This document shows positions 7,715-14,589 of a DNA stretch of 64,000 nucleotides, in pieces. This DNA is from a virus: the IMG/VR virus record IMGVR_UViG_3300032087_003621, positions 1-64,000 of that record; one strand, written 5' to 3'. The position numbers and the translations under genes are program-made. Positions within the stretch are counted from its first letter, which is position 1, and every line of letters starts with the position of its first letter. Under the pieces are notes generated by a model, which saw only the letters and a program-made list of their open reading frames with translations, was not told where the DNA came from and searched no databases.

Positions 7715-8278
7715 ATGGTAATGCGATACTTACTATTCTTTGTTATGGCTTTCTGTGCGAGTGTGACATTTGGACAAGAAGTGACACCCCCTGATGACAC
7801 GATTCGAACTGAATCAATCACAGATAGCAATGTGAATACAAACTCGACAACGACAACGACTTTAAAGTCGCCACCCGCGTCAGCTATTACTCCAACGATT
7901 AATACGTCAAACTCAGACTTATGTACGTTCGGAGTTGCTGGTGCAATTCAAACACAGATTCTAGGTATCTCGACTGGCACTCAGGTAACAGACGAGAACT
8001 GTGAACGACTCAAACTGTCTAAGACTTTGTACGATATGGGTATGAAAGTCGCAGCAGTTTCTACGATGTGTCAAGACCCAAGAGTCTTTGACGCGATGAT
8101 GATGGCTGGCACACCATGTCCGTATGACGGATTGATTGGGGAGCAAGCAAAAGCAGCATGGGTTACCAATGAAGAAGCTCAACCTGGCATGAAAGAAAAG
8201 GAAGGGATGAATGAAGGTACTAAGACGCTGCTTGGCGGTGCTGGTGTTGCTAGTTTACTCTTGTTACTCCTTATCTGA
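7715..8278 (+). CDS. Sec-exported protein with C-terminal membrane segment
   Basis: 187 residues (or two fewer from the second ATG). A classical signal peptide (RYLLFFVMAFCASVTFG, cut near GQE) is followed by a Thr/Ser-rich stretch, a Cys-containing domain (SDLCTFGVAGAIQTQILG, TMCQDPRVFDAMMMAGTPCP) and a C-terminal hydrophobic segment (GGAGVASLLLLLLI). It is therefore predicted periplasmic and anchored at its C-terminus. I recall this as a conserved family of marine T4-like phages with no known role. First gene after a late promoter; its 3' end overlaps the next gene by 68 bases, so the tail and the next signal peptide share DNA. Confidence 0.75.
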   Translation: MVMRYLLFFVMAFCASVTFGQEVTPPDDTIRTESITDSNVNTNSTTTTTLKSPPASAITPTINTSNSDLCTFGVAGAIQTQILGISTGTQVTDENCERLKLSKTLYDMGMKVAAVSTMCQDPRVFDAMMMAGTPCPYDGLIGEQAKAAWVTNEEAQPGMKEKEGMNEGTKTLLGGAGVASLLLLLLI

Positions 8279-9101
8279 AGAGTTTGACACCTCACCTGTT
8301 TACGGGACAACGAACAATGCTGCACAGTTTGGTTTGAACTGGGTAATGACTCGTGTGCTCCCACAGCAGGCAGGGTTGCAGGTAAGCAATGTAGTGTATC
8401 GATACGAAGTTGAGAAGAACACTGAGGACGATATGTTGGTTCATGTGCAGAACGAAAATGCACGAGGGCCTGGTTATATTTTTCGTTCGACTGATGATTG
8501 GTCGGGTATACCAGGCAATTCAATTAACAAAGCGGTGCCTGTAGATTACATCGACATCTCTTACTGGGGTGCTGGGTCAATTGAGGTTGAGGGGTTTGGT
8601 ACGGTCAAAAATCCGGAAGTGTATTACACATATCAGTATGACCCTTGTTTTGACCCTCAGTCTAATCCTCAGTGTCCAGGCTATCAGGACCCTTTTGTGA
8701 TTGAATTAAACGAGGTCGAAGTTTATGATCCTCTTGAAGACGATGTGGTACAAGAAGAGTTGGATCGGAAAGCAAATAGGAAAGCACAAGAAGATGACGA
8801 GAAAGAAAAGGCTAGGCAAAAGGCTTTAGAGAAAGTAGAAGAAATTGAAAAGAGACTGGAGCAGTTACTCGGTATTGCTAATGAGACTGACATAGCAGGT
8901 GATGCACAACGCTTGCACGATATGTTGATGGCAATACGACAACTACCTCAGTCTTACCAAGCTCAACTGGTCGGAGGATCTTATCCGGATGGGGCAATGC
9001 CACCTGACGGAAAGATACCATCGAACAGCAGAGGATTGAGACAAGGGCTTGCTTCAGAAATGAAGCATCAAGAACTTGTCCGACTACAGTATGAAAAGTA
9101 G
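8211..9101 (+). CDS. Sec-exported coiled-coil protein
   Basis: 296 residues. N-terminal signal peptide (LRRCLAVLVLLVYSCYSLS), then a beta-rich domain to about residue 170 (WGAGSIEVEGFGTVKNPEVY, CFDPQSNPQCPGY, with paired Cys that could form a periplasmic disulfide), then a charged coiled coil (about 180-230) and a Pro/Gly-rich tail. The start ATG lies inside the end of the upstream gene, with GGAAG-like Shine-Dalgarno before it. The family recurs in marine myophages but is unassigned. Secretion to the periplasm is the only firm inference. Confidence 0.72.
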   Translation: MKVLRRCLAVLVLLVYSCYSLSEEFDTSPVYGTTNNAAQFGLNWVMTRVLPQQAGLQVSNVVYRYEVEKNTEDDMLVHVQNENARGPGYIFRSTDDWSGIPGNSINKAVPVDYIDISYWGAGSIEVEGFGTVKNPEVYYTYQYDPCFDPQSNPQCPGYQDPFVIELNEVEVYDPLEDDVVQEELDRKANRKAQEDDEKEKARQKALEKVEEIEKRLEQLLGIANETDIAGDAQRLHDMLMAIRQLPQSYQAQLVGGSYPDGAMPPDGKIPSNSRGLRQGLASEMKHQELVRLQYEK

Positions 9102-9128
9102 TAAACAAACCAAAAAGGGAGAACAGCA

Positions 9129-9632
9129 ATGTTCAATAAAACTTTTATATCATTGGCGGTACTTATGACCTTTTGTGCTAGTGCGTTTGCGGAAGAGATT
9201 CCCATTAGCGGTTCAGTGGAATCTAAGTGCATCGTAACGCAAGACACTGCGGGAGTTTACGGTAACGCATCACCCGAAGTACTCACTACGGCGAGTGCAT
9301 CTGGCGGTGTACATCCGGTTGTACGGTTTGATGTGATTCAGGCTGATTATTATATGGCTCGAATTTCTCATCCTACTTCCTTTACCGAATCTCCTGTCTT
9401 GAACGATGTCGTTACTTGGACTGGCAGCACGTCTGTTGACCAAGTTAGCGATGCCGGGATGTCTGCTTATGATACCAGTAAAGTAGAGTATGATAACGTA
9501 ACCGAAATTGACCTTTCAATCGCAGGTTCTACGTGGTTTAAAGTAGAATCAGAAGCTGATTATGGGTACAATAAGGCGTTTCCTGGCGGTCAGTACCAAG
9601 CGGTTGTAACTGCTGAGTGTATCGCAATTTAA
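9129..9632 (+). CDS. Exported pilin-like beta protein
   Basis: 167 residues with a clear signal peptide (SLAVLMTFCASAFA, cut before EE) and a good Shine-Dalgarno (AAGGGAG). The mature part is all-beta, with one Cys near its N-terminus (SKCIVTQDTAGVYG) and one near the C-terminus (VVTAECIAI), the spacing expected for a single-domain fimbrial subunit or spore-coat-U-like fold closed by a disulfide. The next gene encodes a chaperone-like exported protein. Fimbrial similarity is by pattern only; it may be a secreted surface or superinfection-exclusion factor. Confidence 0.65.
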   Translation: MFNKTFISLAVLMTFCASAFAEEIPISGSVESKCIVTQDTAGVYGNASPEVLTTASASGGVHPVVRFDVIQADYYMARISHPTSFTESPVLNDVVTWTGSTSVDQVSDAGMSAYDTSKVEYDNVTEIDLSIAGSTWFKVESEADYGYNKAFPGGQYQAVVTAECIAI

Positions 9633-9642
9633 GGAAAATCAT

Positions 9643-10020
9643 ATGAAAAAGATCATGTTGTTGTTGACGTTACTAAGTGGGCAAGCCTCGCTTGCCCACG
9701 ACTTTACTCCGACGTACCCGAAGTTGGAAACAACTCATATTACGGGTGCGTTGAAGGCAAGTATGAAACTATTCAATAAGCGTGATGACATTAGGTATTA
9801 TAGGGTAAACGTTTATGACAGTGAGTGGAACAAGATTCCGTTTATTGTCCAAGGCGGGAAAGTTATTAATGTAGAGTATCTTGATACAAAGAGATTTGAT
9901 GTCTATATTCAGGAGAAGAACAGAGATAGAGTAACTTATATTTGCACTAAGTCTCTGACACTCCAAGACGGATCTACGAAATCAATTATGGCTTCGAGGA
10001 TTTGCTCGAAAGTGAAATGA
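9643..10020 (+). CDS. Exported Ig-like protein, pilus-chaperone-like
   Basis: 125 residues: signal peptide (KKIMLLLTLLSGQASLA, cut before HD), then one beta-sandwich-sized domain (LKASMKLFNKRDDIRYYRV, KRFDVYIQEKNRDRVTYICT) ending in RICSKVK. The strand order and the VYIQE/VTYIC strands resemble the first Ig domain of PapD-type periplasmic chaperones; no second domain is present. Two Cys may pair. It sits 10 bases after the pilin-like gene, and its ATGA overlap couples it to the next exported protein. Confidence 0.62.
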   Translation: MKKIMLLLTLLSGQASLAHDFTPTYPKLETTHITGALKASMKLFNKRDDIRYYRVNVYDSEWNKIPFIVQGGKVINVEYLDTKRFDVYIQEKNRDRVTYICTKSLTLQDGSTKSIMASRICSKVK

Positions 10021-10469
10021 AACTTATGAGAATATTGTTATTTGTGTTGTTGTTGTTTGTATGTGACCGAGTGTATGCGGAGTCAAGTTCTTTGAACTTG
10101 GCATTACCGTCATCGCCGGGTTCATATGCATCAGACAGAGTAAGAGCGGGTAACTTAGAGTGCTCTAACGCTATCGGTGGTGCTACGGCACTAGAGTTTG
10201 GCGTTGTGGGTATTCTAAACCAAAATGGTCCGTACAATAATAGGTTCGGAAGTTCCTATACCATGCCGGACTATTACGACTCGAACGAACTTGTCAAAGA
10301 CGTTGGCGTCTATGCGAAGATTACGATTCCGCTAGACAAACCTAAAGAACGTCTTAACTGTAACACTCTCTATAAGCTGGAACTCGAAAGAAGAAGACTA
10401 GAGATACAAAGATTACAAGCAGAGGTCGCGCAGCTGCGTAATTTGCAGTTTGCTGACGATGAGGAGTAA
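10017..10469 (+). CDS. Sec-exported protein with C-terminal coiled coil
   Basis: 150 residues from the ATG at 10017 (ATGA overlap with the previous stop). A short signal peptide (LMRILLFVLLLFVCDRVYA, cut before ESSS) is followed by a Ser/Gly-rich domain with two Cys (NLECSNAIGG, ERLNCNTLYK) and a coiled coil (LELERRRLEIQRLQAEVAQL). Fourth exported product in a row. Unassigned family, seen in other marine T4-like phages to my recollection. Coiled-coil end and exported state suggest assembly with the 8211 product; inference only. Confidence 0.68.
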   Translation: MKLMRILLFVLLLFVCDRVYAESSSLNLALPSSPGSYASDRVRAGNLECSNAIGGATALEFGVVGILNQNGPYNNRFGSSYTMPDYYDSNELVKDVGVYAKITIPLDKPKERLNCNTLYKLELERRRLEIQRLQAEVAQLRNLQFADDEE

Positions 10470-10471
10470 AC

Positions 10472-10930
10472 ATGGCTGAAGTAGAATTTGCAGGAATGAC
10501 CTTCAAAGGTGGGAAGATGATGATTCTTCTCACAGCATTATCCACTGCGGGTGGTGCGCTTTGGGGTGGTTTCGAATTCTATAAGGACTACATGGACATG
10601 AAGGAGATAATCCAGAATATCGATGTGGGAGAGATAGAAGCACGAAACAATGTCATCGAAACAAAACTAGATGAAGCGATTGATTACTCAAGAAGCATTA
10701 AGAACGATCTGAGAGATGACTTCAATCGGATGGAGAAGAATGTGGACAGAATCGAAGACCAGAATCGGGAAATGGAAGATAAAGTCAAAGATATGATTGA
10801 CAAGGCGACTGAACGTTTTGACAATCGTAGGGAGAGTTTACAGACAGATACAGAACTGAAAATCAAAGCGGTTGAAGATCGCTTGAATAGTAAGATTCAA
10901 ACTGCACTGGACAACCCTCTCGCTGACTAG
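10472..10930 (+). CDS. Membrane-anchored coiled-coil protein
   Basis: 152 residues. A hydrophobic helix at about 16-36 (MMILLTALSTAGGALWGGFEF) precedes a long, strongly charged coiled coil reaching the C-terminus. This resembles the anchored coils at 5612 and 15337 in plan but not in sequence. Located directly after four exported proteins, so it may act at the inner membrane with them. No enzymatic motif. Confidence 0.6.
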   Translation: MAEVEFAGMTFKGGKMMILLTALSTAGGALWGGFEFYKDYMDMKEIIQNIDVGEIEARNNVIETKLDEAIDYSRSIKNDLRDDFNRMEKNVDRIEDQNREMEDKVKDMIDKATERFDNRRESLQTDTELKIKAVEDRLNSKIQTALDNPLAD

Positions 10931-10948
10931 GATAGGGAGTACAGACTC

Positions 10949-11155
10949 ATGCGTGTTAAAGTAACGTTTGTTAATGGAAACACGATATATGGAAGATTGA
11001 CGGGTGAAGAAACTCACACGCTCAAATCTGAGGATGTCATTCCTTGGATTATGAACGATGATAGAATGTTCATACCTTTCATTCAACCAAGCGGTGCTGA
11101 GGTTCATTTGAACAAATCAAATATCGCTTATATCGTGTTAGATGAGGAGGAGTAA
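10949..11155 (+). CDS. Small beta protein, paralogue of the 12059 gene
   Basis: 68 residues (VKVTFVNGNTIYGRLTGE, then WIMNDDRMFIPF, GAEVHLNKSNIAYIVL). It shares a framework with the 65-residue protein encoded 900 bases downstream: MND-R-F-PI, then a Gly-x-Glu-Val-x-x-x-Lys strand ending in hydrophobics. I recall small DUF6812/PilZ-like proteins of this look. Start has a spacer of 18 bases from the previous stop. Function unknown. Confidence 0.6.
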   Translation: MRVKVTFVNGNTIYGRLTGEETHTLKSEDVIPWIMNDDRMFIPFIQPSGAEVHLNKSNIAYIVLDEEE

Positions 11156-11266
11156 ATGGGCTGCAGGGTTTTTGAAACCCGCGAAGTCCGATACAGTCAC
11201 CAGTTCCTTCTTATGTGCAGTATTGGACTGAACATAGGGTTGGTGTTGGGGTTTGTAGTATTCTGA
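11156..11266 (+). CDS. Small hydrophobic peptide, 36 aa
   Basis: ATG directly after the previous TAA, preceded by a strong AGGAGG. The product has a basic, Cys-containing N-terminus (MGCRVFETREVRY) and one hydrophobic helix (LLMCSIGLNIGLVLGFVVF). It ends 9 bases before a strong terminator, so it would be the last gene of the operon. Support is the ribosome-binding site and the membrane-helix composition. Confidence 0.45.
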   Translation: MGCRVFETREVRYSHQFLLMCSIGLNIGLVLGFVVF

Positions 11267-11275
11267 CTCAGCGGG

Positions 11276-11302
11276 AGGGCACCTACGGGTGCCCTTTTTT
11301 TT
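11276..11302 (+). terminator. Rho-independent terminator
   Basis: An 8-bp GC-rich stem (AGGGCACC / GGGTGCCCT) with a TAC loop is followed by a run of eight T. It closes the exported-protein operon and lies at the convergent junction with the minus-strand gene at 11301. Confidence 0.9.
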
Positions 11303-11570
11303 ATACGTCCCGCTGTTCGGGTTGGCATTGCTTGAGAGTCTTAGCATACTCAGGATCATACTCCATCCAAACTTCACATTCTAATTTGTAATCAATACCA
11401 CCGTCTAGTGATTCAAGGTATCGCTTACGCTTGAGAGAGTTAAAGGGTTTCATGCGATACTCGCAGAACGATTCTCCGCGTTCCCAACAATCATCGATTT
11501 TGTTTTTGACTAACGCGTCCGCAACAATACCACCTGGAACTAAAAGCAAAAACACAAGTACTGCTTCCAT
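11301..11570 (-). CDS. Exported small protein, minus strand
   Basis: 89 residues on the minus strand between two plus-strand operons. N-terminal signal or anchor (AVLVFLLLVPGGIVADA), then a charged, Cys-bearing domain (IDDCWERGESFCEYRMKPF, YKLECEVWMEYDPEYAKTL) with four Cys suited to periplasmic disulfides. It is divergent from the next plus-strand gene; the AT-rich 11571-11708 gap probably holds promoters for both. No family recognised. Confidence rests on the signal peptide and on occupying space no other gene uses. Confidence 0.6.
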   Translation of the reverse strand: MEAVLVFLLLVPGGIVADALVKNKIDDCWERGESFCEYRMKPFNSLKRKRYLESLDGGIDYKLECEVWMEYDPEYAKTLKQCQPEQRDV

Positions 11571-11708
11571 AGTTAAGACTCAGTTAAGGTTCGTCGTTAC
11601 TTATTAAAGAAACCGTTATTTTTTATTTAAGTTCGCTAAAACTTAATGAGAATTAATCTCATCTTTTCTATATAAAAAGGAATTTTAATAAATTTAAGGA
11701 ATCTTAAT

Positions 11709-12047
11709 ATGAGATACTTAATCATAGTAATTGGCGTCTTGTGTTTATTAGCTACTTGTTCAGTCAAAGCAAGTCCCTATATAGAAATCAAATCAGAACA
11801 TGTCTTCAAAGACTTTGCTTCTACTGACGCAGTACACCACACTCGTTTCGGTTATGAGAAAAAATCACTCACTGGCAACAAGATTTACTTTGAAGGTGGA
11901 CACATGACAGGTGGTTCGTCTTGGGAAGCAGGATATAAGACTCGTTTGTCTGACACGCTTATTGTCAAGGGTAAACTCGAAGGCAAACGTGAACGAGGTA
12001 AAGAAGCAAAGACTAAACTCGAAACTGAGATTCGATTTACTTGGTGA
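11709..12047 (+). CDS. Exported beta-strand protein
   Basis: 112 residues with an N-terminal signal peptide (YLIIVIGVLCLLATCSVKAS). The mature part alternates polar and hydrophobic residues in short strands (YIEIKSEHVF, KIYFEGGHMTGG, WEAGYKTRLSD, TLIVKGKLEGK) and ends EIRFTW. A C-terminal aromatic after strands is typical of outer-membrane beta proteins, although only about six strands fit. It could lie in the outer membrane or periplasm. The upstream AT-rich region has no exact late-promoter octamer. Confidence 0.6.
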   Translation: MRYLIIVIGVLCLLATCSVKASPYIEIKSEHVFKDFASTDAVHHTRFGYEKKSLTGNKIYFEGGHMTGGSSWEAGYKTRLSDTLIVKGKLEGKRERGKEAKTKLETEIRFTW

Positions 12048-12058
12048 CTATATAAAGT

Positions 12059-12256
12059 ATGGAAACCTTTAGAATAGTGAAAGTTATAGTATCGTTATCG
12101 GACGGGACTCGTTGGCTTGATTGTGAAATCTATTTACCAACGGGTTCACGTTTGTCTGATGTCATGAATGATGAAAGAAAATTCTTGCCTATTAAAAGAG
12201 AAGGTAAAGAAATTGTAGTGCATAAAGATAAAGTAGTATTTTTAACTGAATCTTAA
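12059..12256 (+). CDS. Small beta protein, paralogue of the 10949 gene
   Basis: 65 residues (VIVSLSDGTRWLDCEIYL, SDVMNDERKFLPIKREGKEI, VVHKDKVVFLTES). Shares the MND-x-R-x-F-x-PI framework and the closing Lys-containing strand with the other paralogue, so one duplication or two acquisitions of a DUF6812-like family are likely. Function unknown. Confidence 0.6.
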   Translation: METFRIVKVIVSLSDGTRWLDCEIYLPTGSRLSDVMNDERKFLPIKREGKEIVVHKDKVVFLTES

Positions 12257-12258
12257 AA

Positions 12259-12266
12259 TATAAATA
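12259..12266 (+). promoter_or_regulatory. T4-type late promoter TATAAATA
   Basis: Exact octamer 27 bases upstream of the ATG of the 12294 gene and just after the preceding stop. It probably starts the lipase/IscU/lysis late operon. Confidence 0.75.
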
Positions 12267-12293
12267 CTCCTAGAATTCATCTGGGAGTTTTAC

Positions 12294-12650
12294 ATGGAAA
12301 CCTTATCCGCTATGTTCGGTGATACGCTGTGGATATACACAGCTATCGCCGGTTCTGTTTTTGGCGCTGCGTTTTTGGCGTGGTTCAAAGACACTCATAT
12401 GGCACTCTGGTGTTATGCTAAATTCGACCTTTTCTTAGATTCACTCGTCGATAAATTTGGATGGGAATGGTTGCAGGATGACCCCACAGCGTGGCGAAAG
12501 AAATATCCTAAAGTCACCAAAAAAATTGATGAACTTGAATCTCGTATTGCACAGTTAGAAAAACACAGTCACCCGTGTAAAGAACTACACGAGTTTGACG
12601 TGTGGCCCGAACTTGATGCAAGAATCAAAAAACTGGAGAAAAAGAAATGA
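12294..12650 (+). CDS. Membrane protein with coiled-coil C-terminus
   Basis: 118 residues. N-terminal hydrophobic segment (LWIYTAIAGSVFGAAFLAWF), an aromatic stretch (WCYAKFDLFLDSLVDKFGW) and two short coiled-coil pieces (IDELESRIAQLEKH, ELDARIKKLEKKK) with an intervening HPCKELHEF. The overlap with the lipase start (ATGA) couples the two genes, so it may position the lipase at the membrane or act as a holin-like accessory; both are guesses. Confidence 0.6.
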   Translation: METLSAMFGDTLWIYTAIAGSVFGAAFLAWFKDTHMALWCYAKFDLFLDSLVDKFGWEWLQDDPTAWRKKYPKVTKKIDELESRIAQLEKHSHPCKELHEFDVWPELDARIKKLEKKK

Positions 12651-13420
12651 TTAGTAAACTATCACATAAAGAAAGAAGTGTACTATTTGCAAATCTGAGC
12701 AGTATCGCATACCTTGATGAAAAAGAAGCGAAGAAAGCTGTTAAAGCATATGGTTTCACTCAAGTAGAGTTTTATAATCGAGATGGTGCTCAAGCATATC
12801 GTTTTCAAAACAAAAATGACATGGTAATTGCATGTCGTGGAACTCAACCCACAGAATTTAATGATATCAAAGCAGACCTAAGAGCAATTCCAGTTTTATC
12901 CGAGACGGTCAGTAGAGTGCACAAGGGATTCAAGGGTGAAGTTGATGAACTATGGCCTATGATTCTAGAAGACTTAAGTCCTAAAGCTGTTGGTAAGAGA
13001 AAGGTGTGGGTAACAGGTCACAGTCTTGGTGCTGCAATGGCGACAATCGTCGCTGCACGATGTTCTCTTGACAAGGAAAAGATTCCTGACGTTGAAGTGG
13101 AAGAACTATACACCTATGGTTCCCCACGTGTTGGTTGGAATAAGTATTGTAAAAGTTTACCTGTAACACATTATCGTTGGAGAAACAATAATGATATTGT
13201 GACCACTGTTCCTCCAGTCTTTATGGGTTATAAACATCACGGCGAATCTCGTTACATTAACGCACATGGTTTGGTCAGAAATTTGTCTGGTTGGCAATTG
13301 GTCAAAGATAAGTTGCGTGGTATGTGGATGGGTATTAAAAGTGGGCGTATAGATAATTTCAGTGACCATAGTATTCACGAATACATTCATCATTTAGAAC
13401 GATGGTGTAAAGAAGATTAA
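12647..13420 (+). CDS. Class 3 lipase-like alpha/beta hydrolase
   Basis: 257 residues with a complete lipase class 3 pattern. The nucleophile elbow GHSLG is at 124-128 (Ser126), preceded by a strand VWVT. ACRGTQP at about 62-68 is the oxyanion region. The acid is probably Asp183 (NNNDIVTTVPP) and the base His241 (DHSIHEY). It would hydrolyse an acyl ester, perhaps a membrane lipid. No signal peptide is seen, so it acts in the cytoplasm or on the inner leaflet, or leaves at lysis. Coupled upstream to a membrane protein and downstream (TAATG) to IscU; the neighbouring lysis cassette suggests help in envelope breakdown, but metabolic use is possible. Confidence 0.85.
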   Translation: MISKLSHKERSVLFANLSSIAYLDEKEAKKAVKAYGFTQVEFYNRDGAQAYRFQNKNDMVIACRGTQPTEFNDIKADLRAIPVLSETVSRVHKGFKGEVDELWPMILEDLSPKAVGKRKVWVTGHSLGAAMATIVAARCSLDKEKIPDVEVEELYTYGSPRVGWNKYCKSLPVTHYRWRNNNDIVTTVPPVFMGYKHHGESRYINAHGLVRNLSGWQLVKDKLRGMWMGIKSGRIDNFSDHSIHEYIHHLERWCKED

Positions 13421-13830
13421 TGGCATATAGTGATAAAGTAATGGACCACTACGAAAACCCTCGTAACGTTGGTCGTTTTGACGAAGACGATGAAGATATC
13501 GGCACAGGTATGGTGGGAGCGCCTGCCTGTGGCGATGTAATGAGATTACAGATAAAGGTGAATGATGATGGAATTATCGAAGATGCTCGGTTTAAAACCT
13601 ACGGATGCGGAAGTGCTATCGCTTCTTCCTCCCTCCTTACCGAATGGGTTAAAGGTCGCAGTCTTGATGAAGCTGGGAATATTAAAAACACCGACATCGC
13701 AGAAGAACTCACACTCCCCCCAGTCAAAATCCACTGTAGTGTACTTGCCGAAGATGCGATAAAAGCAGCGATTAATGATTATAGGATGAAACATGAAGAC
13801 ACAACCAAACTCAAACAAAGCACAGAATAA
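13420..13830 (+). CDS. iscU: Iron-sulfur cluster scaffold IscU
   Basis: 136 residues matching bacterial IscU almost end to end as I remember the E. coli protein. All cluster ligands are at the canonical positions: Cys37 (GAPACGD), Asp39, Cys63 (KTYGCGSAIASSS), His105 and Cys106. The HscA-binding loop LPPVK is intact at 99-103, so the phage protein should accept clusters from host IscS and pass them on through host HscAB. Only the last ~12 residues diverge. The close match suggests a fairly recent gain from a proteobacterium. No IscS or IscA lies nearby. It may support phage or host Fe-S enzymes during infection. Confidence 0.92.
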   Translation: MAYSDKVMDHYENPRNVGRFDEDDEDIGTGMVGAPACGDVMRLQIKVNDDGIIEDARFKTYGCGSAIASSSLLTEWVKGRSLDEAGNIKNTDIAEELTLPPVKIHCSVLAEDAIKAAINDYRMKHEDTTKLKQSTE

Positions 13831-14221
13831 ACTTTGGGGTGAAATTACGGGTTCGTTGCTCAAGGCACTTCCCAATCCAAGTAAAGGGTATGAACAAAGA
13901 ATTTCTATTCCAGAATTTACTTTTCTGGGAGTCAAAGGTCAACCAGATTTTGGGAACATCACCATTTGGTTTTATGGCGACAAAAAGACCATTGAACTCA
14001 AATCGTTAAAAGAATACATCTATCAGTATCGTGATATCATTGTAAGTTATGAACGATGTATTGATGTAATGTATCAACAACTTTATGCGATGTACACACC
14101 AGAACGATTGCGTATAGAGATTGAGTTTGCTCCGAGAGGAGGAATAAGTAGTAAGATGACCGCTGATTCTGATTGGGGTCATCTGGGCGGTTCCGATAAA
14201 CTTTGGCAGCATCATAAATGA
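13793..14221 (+). CDS. QueF-like protein lacking the catalytic cysteine
   Basis: 142 residues with the tunnel-fold pattern of preQ0 reductase (QueF, short form): PEFTFLGVKGQPDF at 40-53, the substrate-binding ELKSLK at 68-73, and EFAPRGGIS at 111-119. In QueF the first motif carries the nucleophile (SLCPITGQPDF); here that Cys is absent and the loop is one residue shorter. The FHED motif reads SYER, losing the His. Asp52 and the ELKSLK Glu are kept. Nitrile reduction is therefore unlikely; binding of a 7-deazaguanine or pterin-like ligand, or a new reaction, is possible. The gene overlaps iscU by 38 bases. No other queuosine or deazaguanine genes are in this window. Confidence 0.75.
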   Translation: MKTQPNSNKAQNKLWGEITGSLLKALPNPSKGYEQRISIPEFTFLGVKGQPDFGNITIWFYGDKKTIELKSLKEYIYQYRDIIVSYERCIDVMYQQLYAMYTPERLRIEIEFAPRGGISSKMTADSDWGHLGGSDKLWQHHK

Positions 14222-14589
14222 AACTATTCGAAACACTGAGTGAAGATGTATTTCCTATCTTTGCTGCTAGGCATTATTATAACCCCACTTGCATCGATGC
14301 AGATGAATTCCACGAAGACTTAAAACGTTTTAAATACGTTAAAAGATTAATCAACCGTTATGTTGAAGGTGGTAAGTTATCTGAACGACTGATTCTCAAT
14401 CATTTAATTGTCATATTCAATGTTTTCAGTGTTCCTGCTGGATTAAAGATGCTTGAGTACAAAATGGATATTAATCGGCACTGGCCTGTAATAAAACCAT
14501 TTTTAATATTTCTGAAAGTAATTGAAAATGATAAATACATAGGTGTCCGTATGGACGAGAATGTTGTTGAATCATTAAGGAACATATAG
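14218..14589 (+). CDS. DUF7207-like marine phage protein with CTS-like N-terminus
   Basis: 123 residues, helical. The core (KRFKYVKRLINRYVEGGKLS, then RLILNHLIVIFNVF) is a pattern I recall from a conserved marine T4-like family (DUF7207), position-linked to the next gene. The N-terminus MKLFETLSED resembles a short capsid-targeting peptide with a possible cut after LSE. Coupled by ATGA to the QueF-like gene and by TAGTG to the next. Function unknown. Confidence 0.65.
   Translation: MKLFETLSEDVFPIFAARHYYNPTCIDADEFHEDLKRFKYVKRLINRYVEGGKLSERLILNHLIVIFNVFSVPAGLKMLEYKMDINRHWPVIKPFLIFLKVIENDKYIGVRMDENVVESLRNI

Noticed and set aside
13793-14221. A complete 7-deazaguanine DNA modification system
   Set aside because: Only one QueF-like gene lacking the nucleophile is present; no QueC, QueD, QueE, FolE or DpdA-like gene is in the window.
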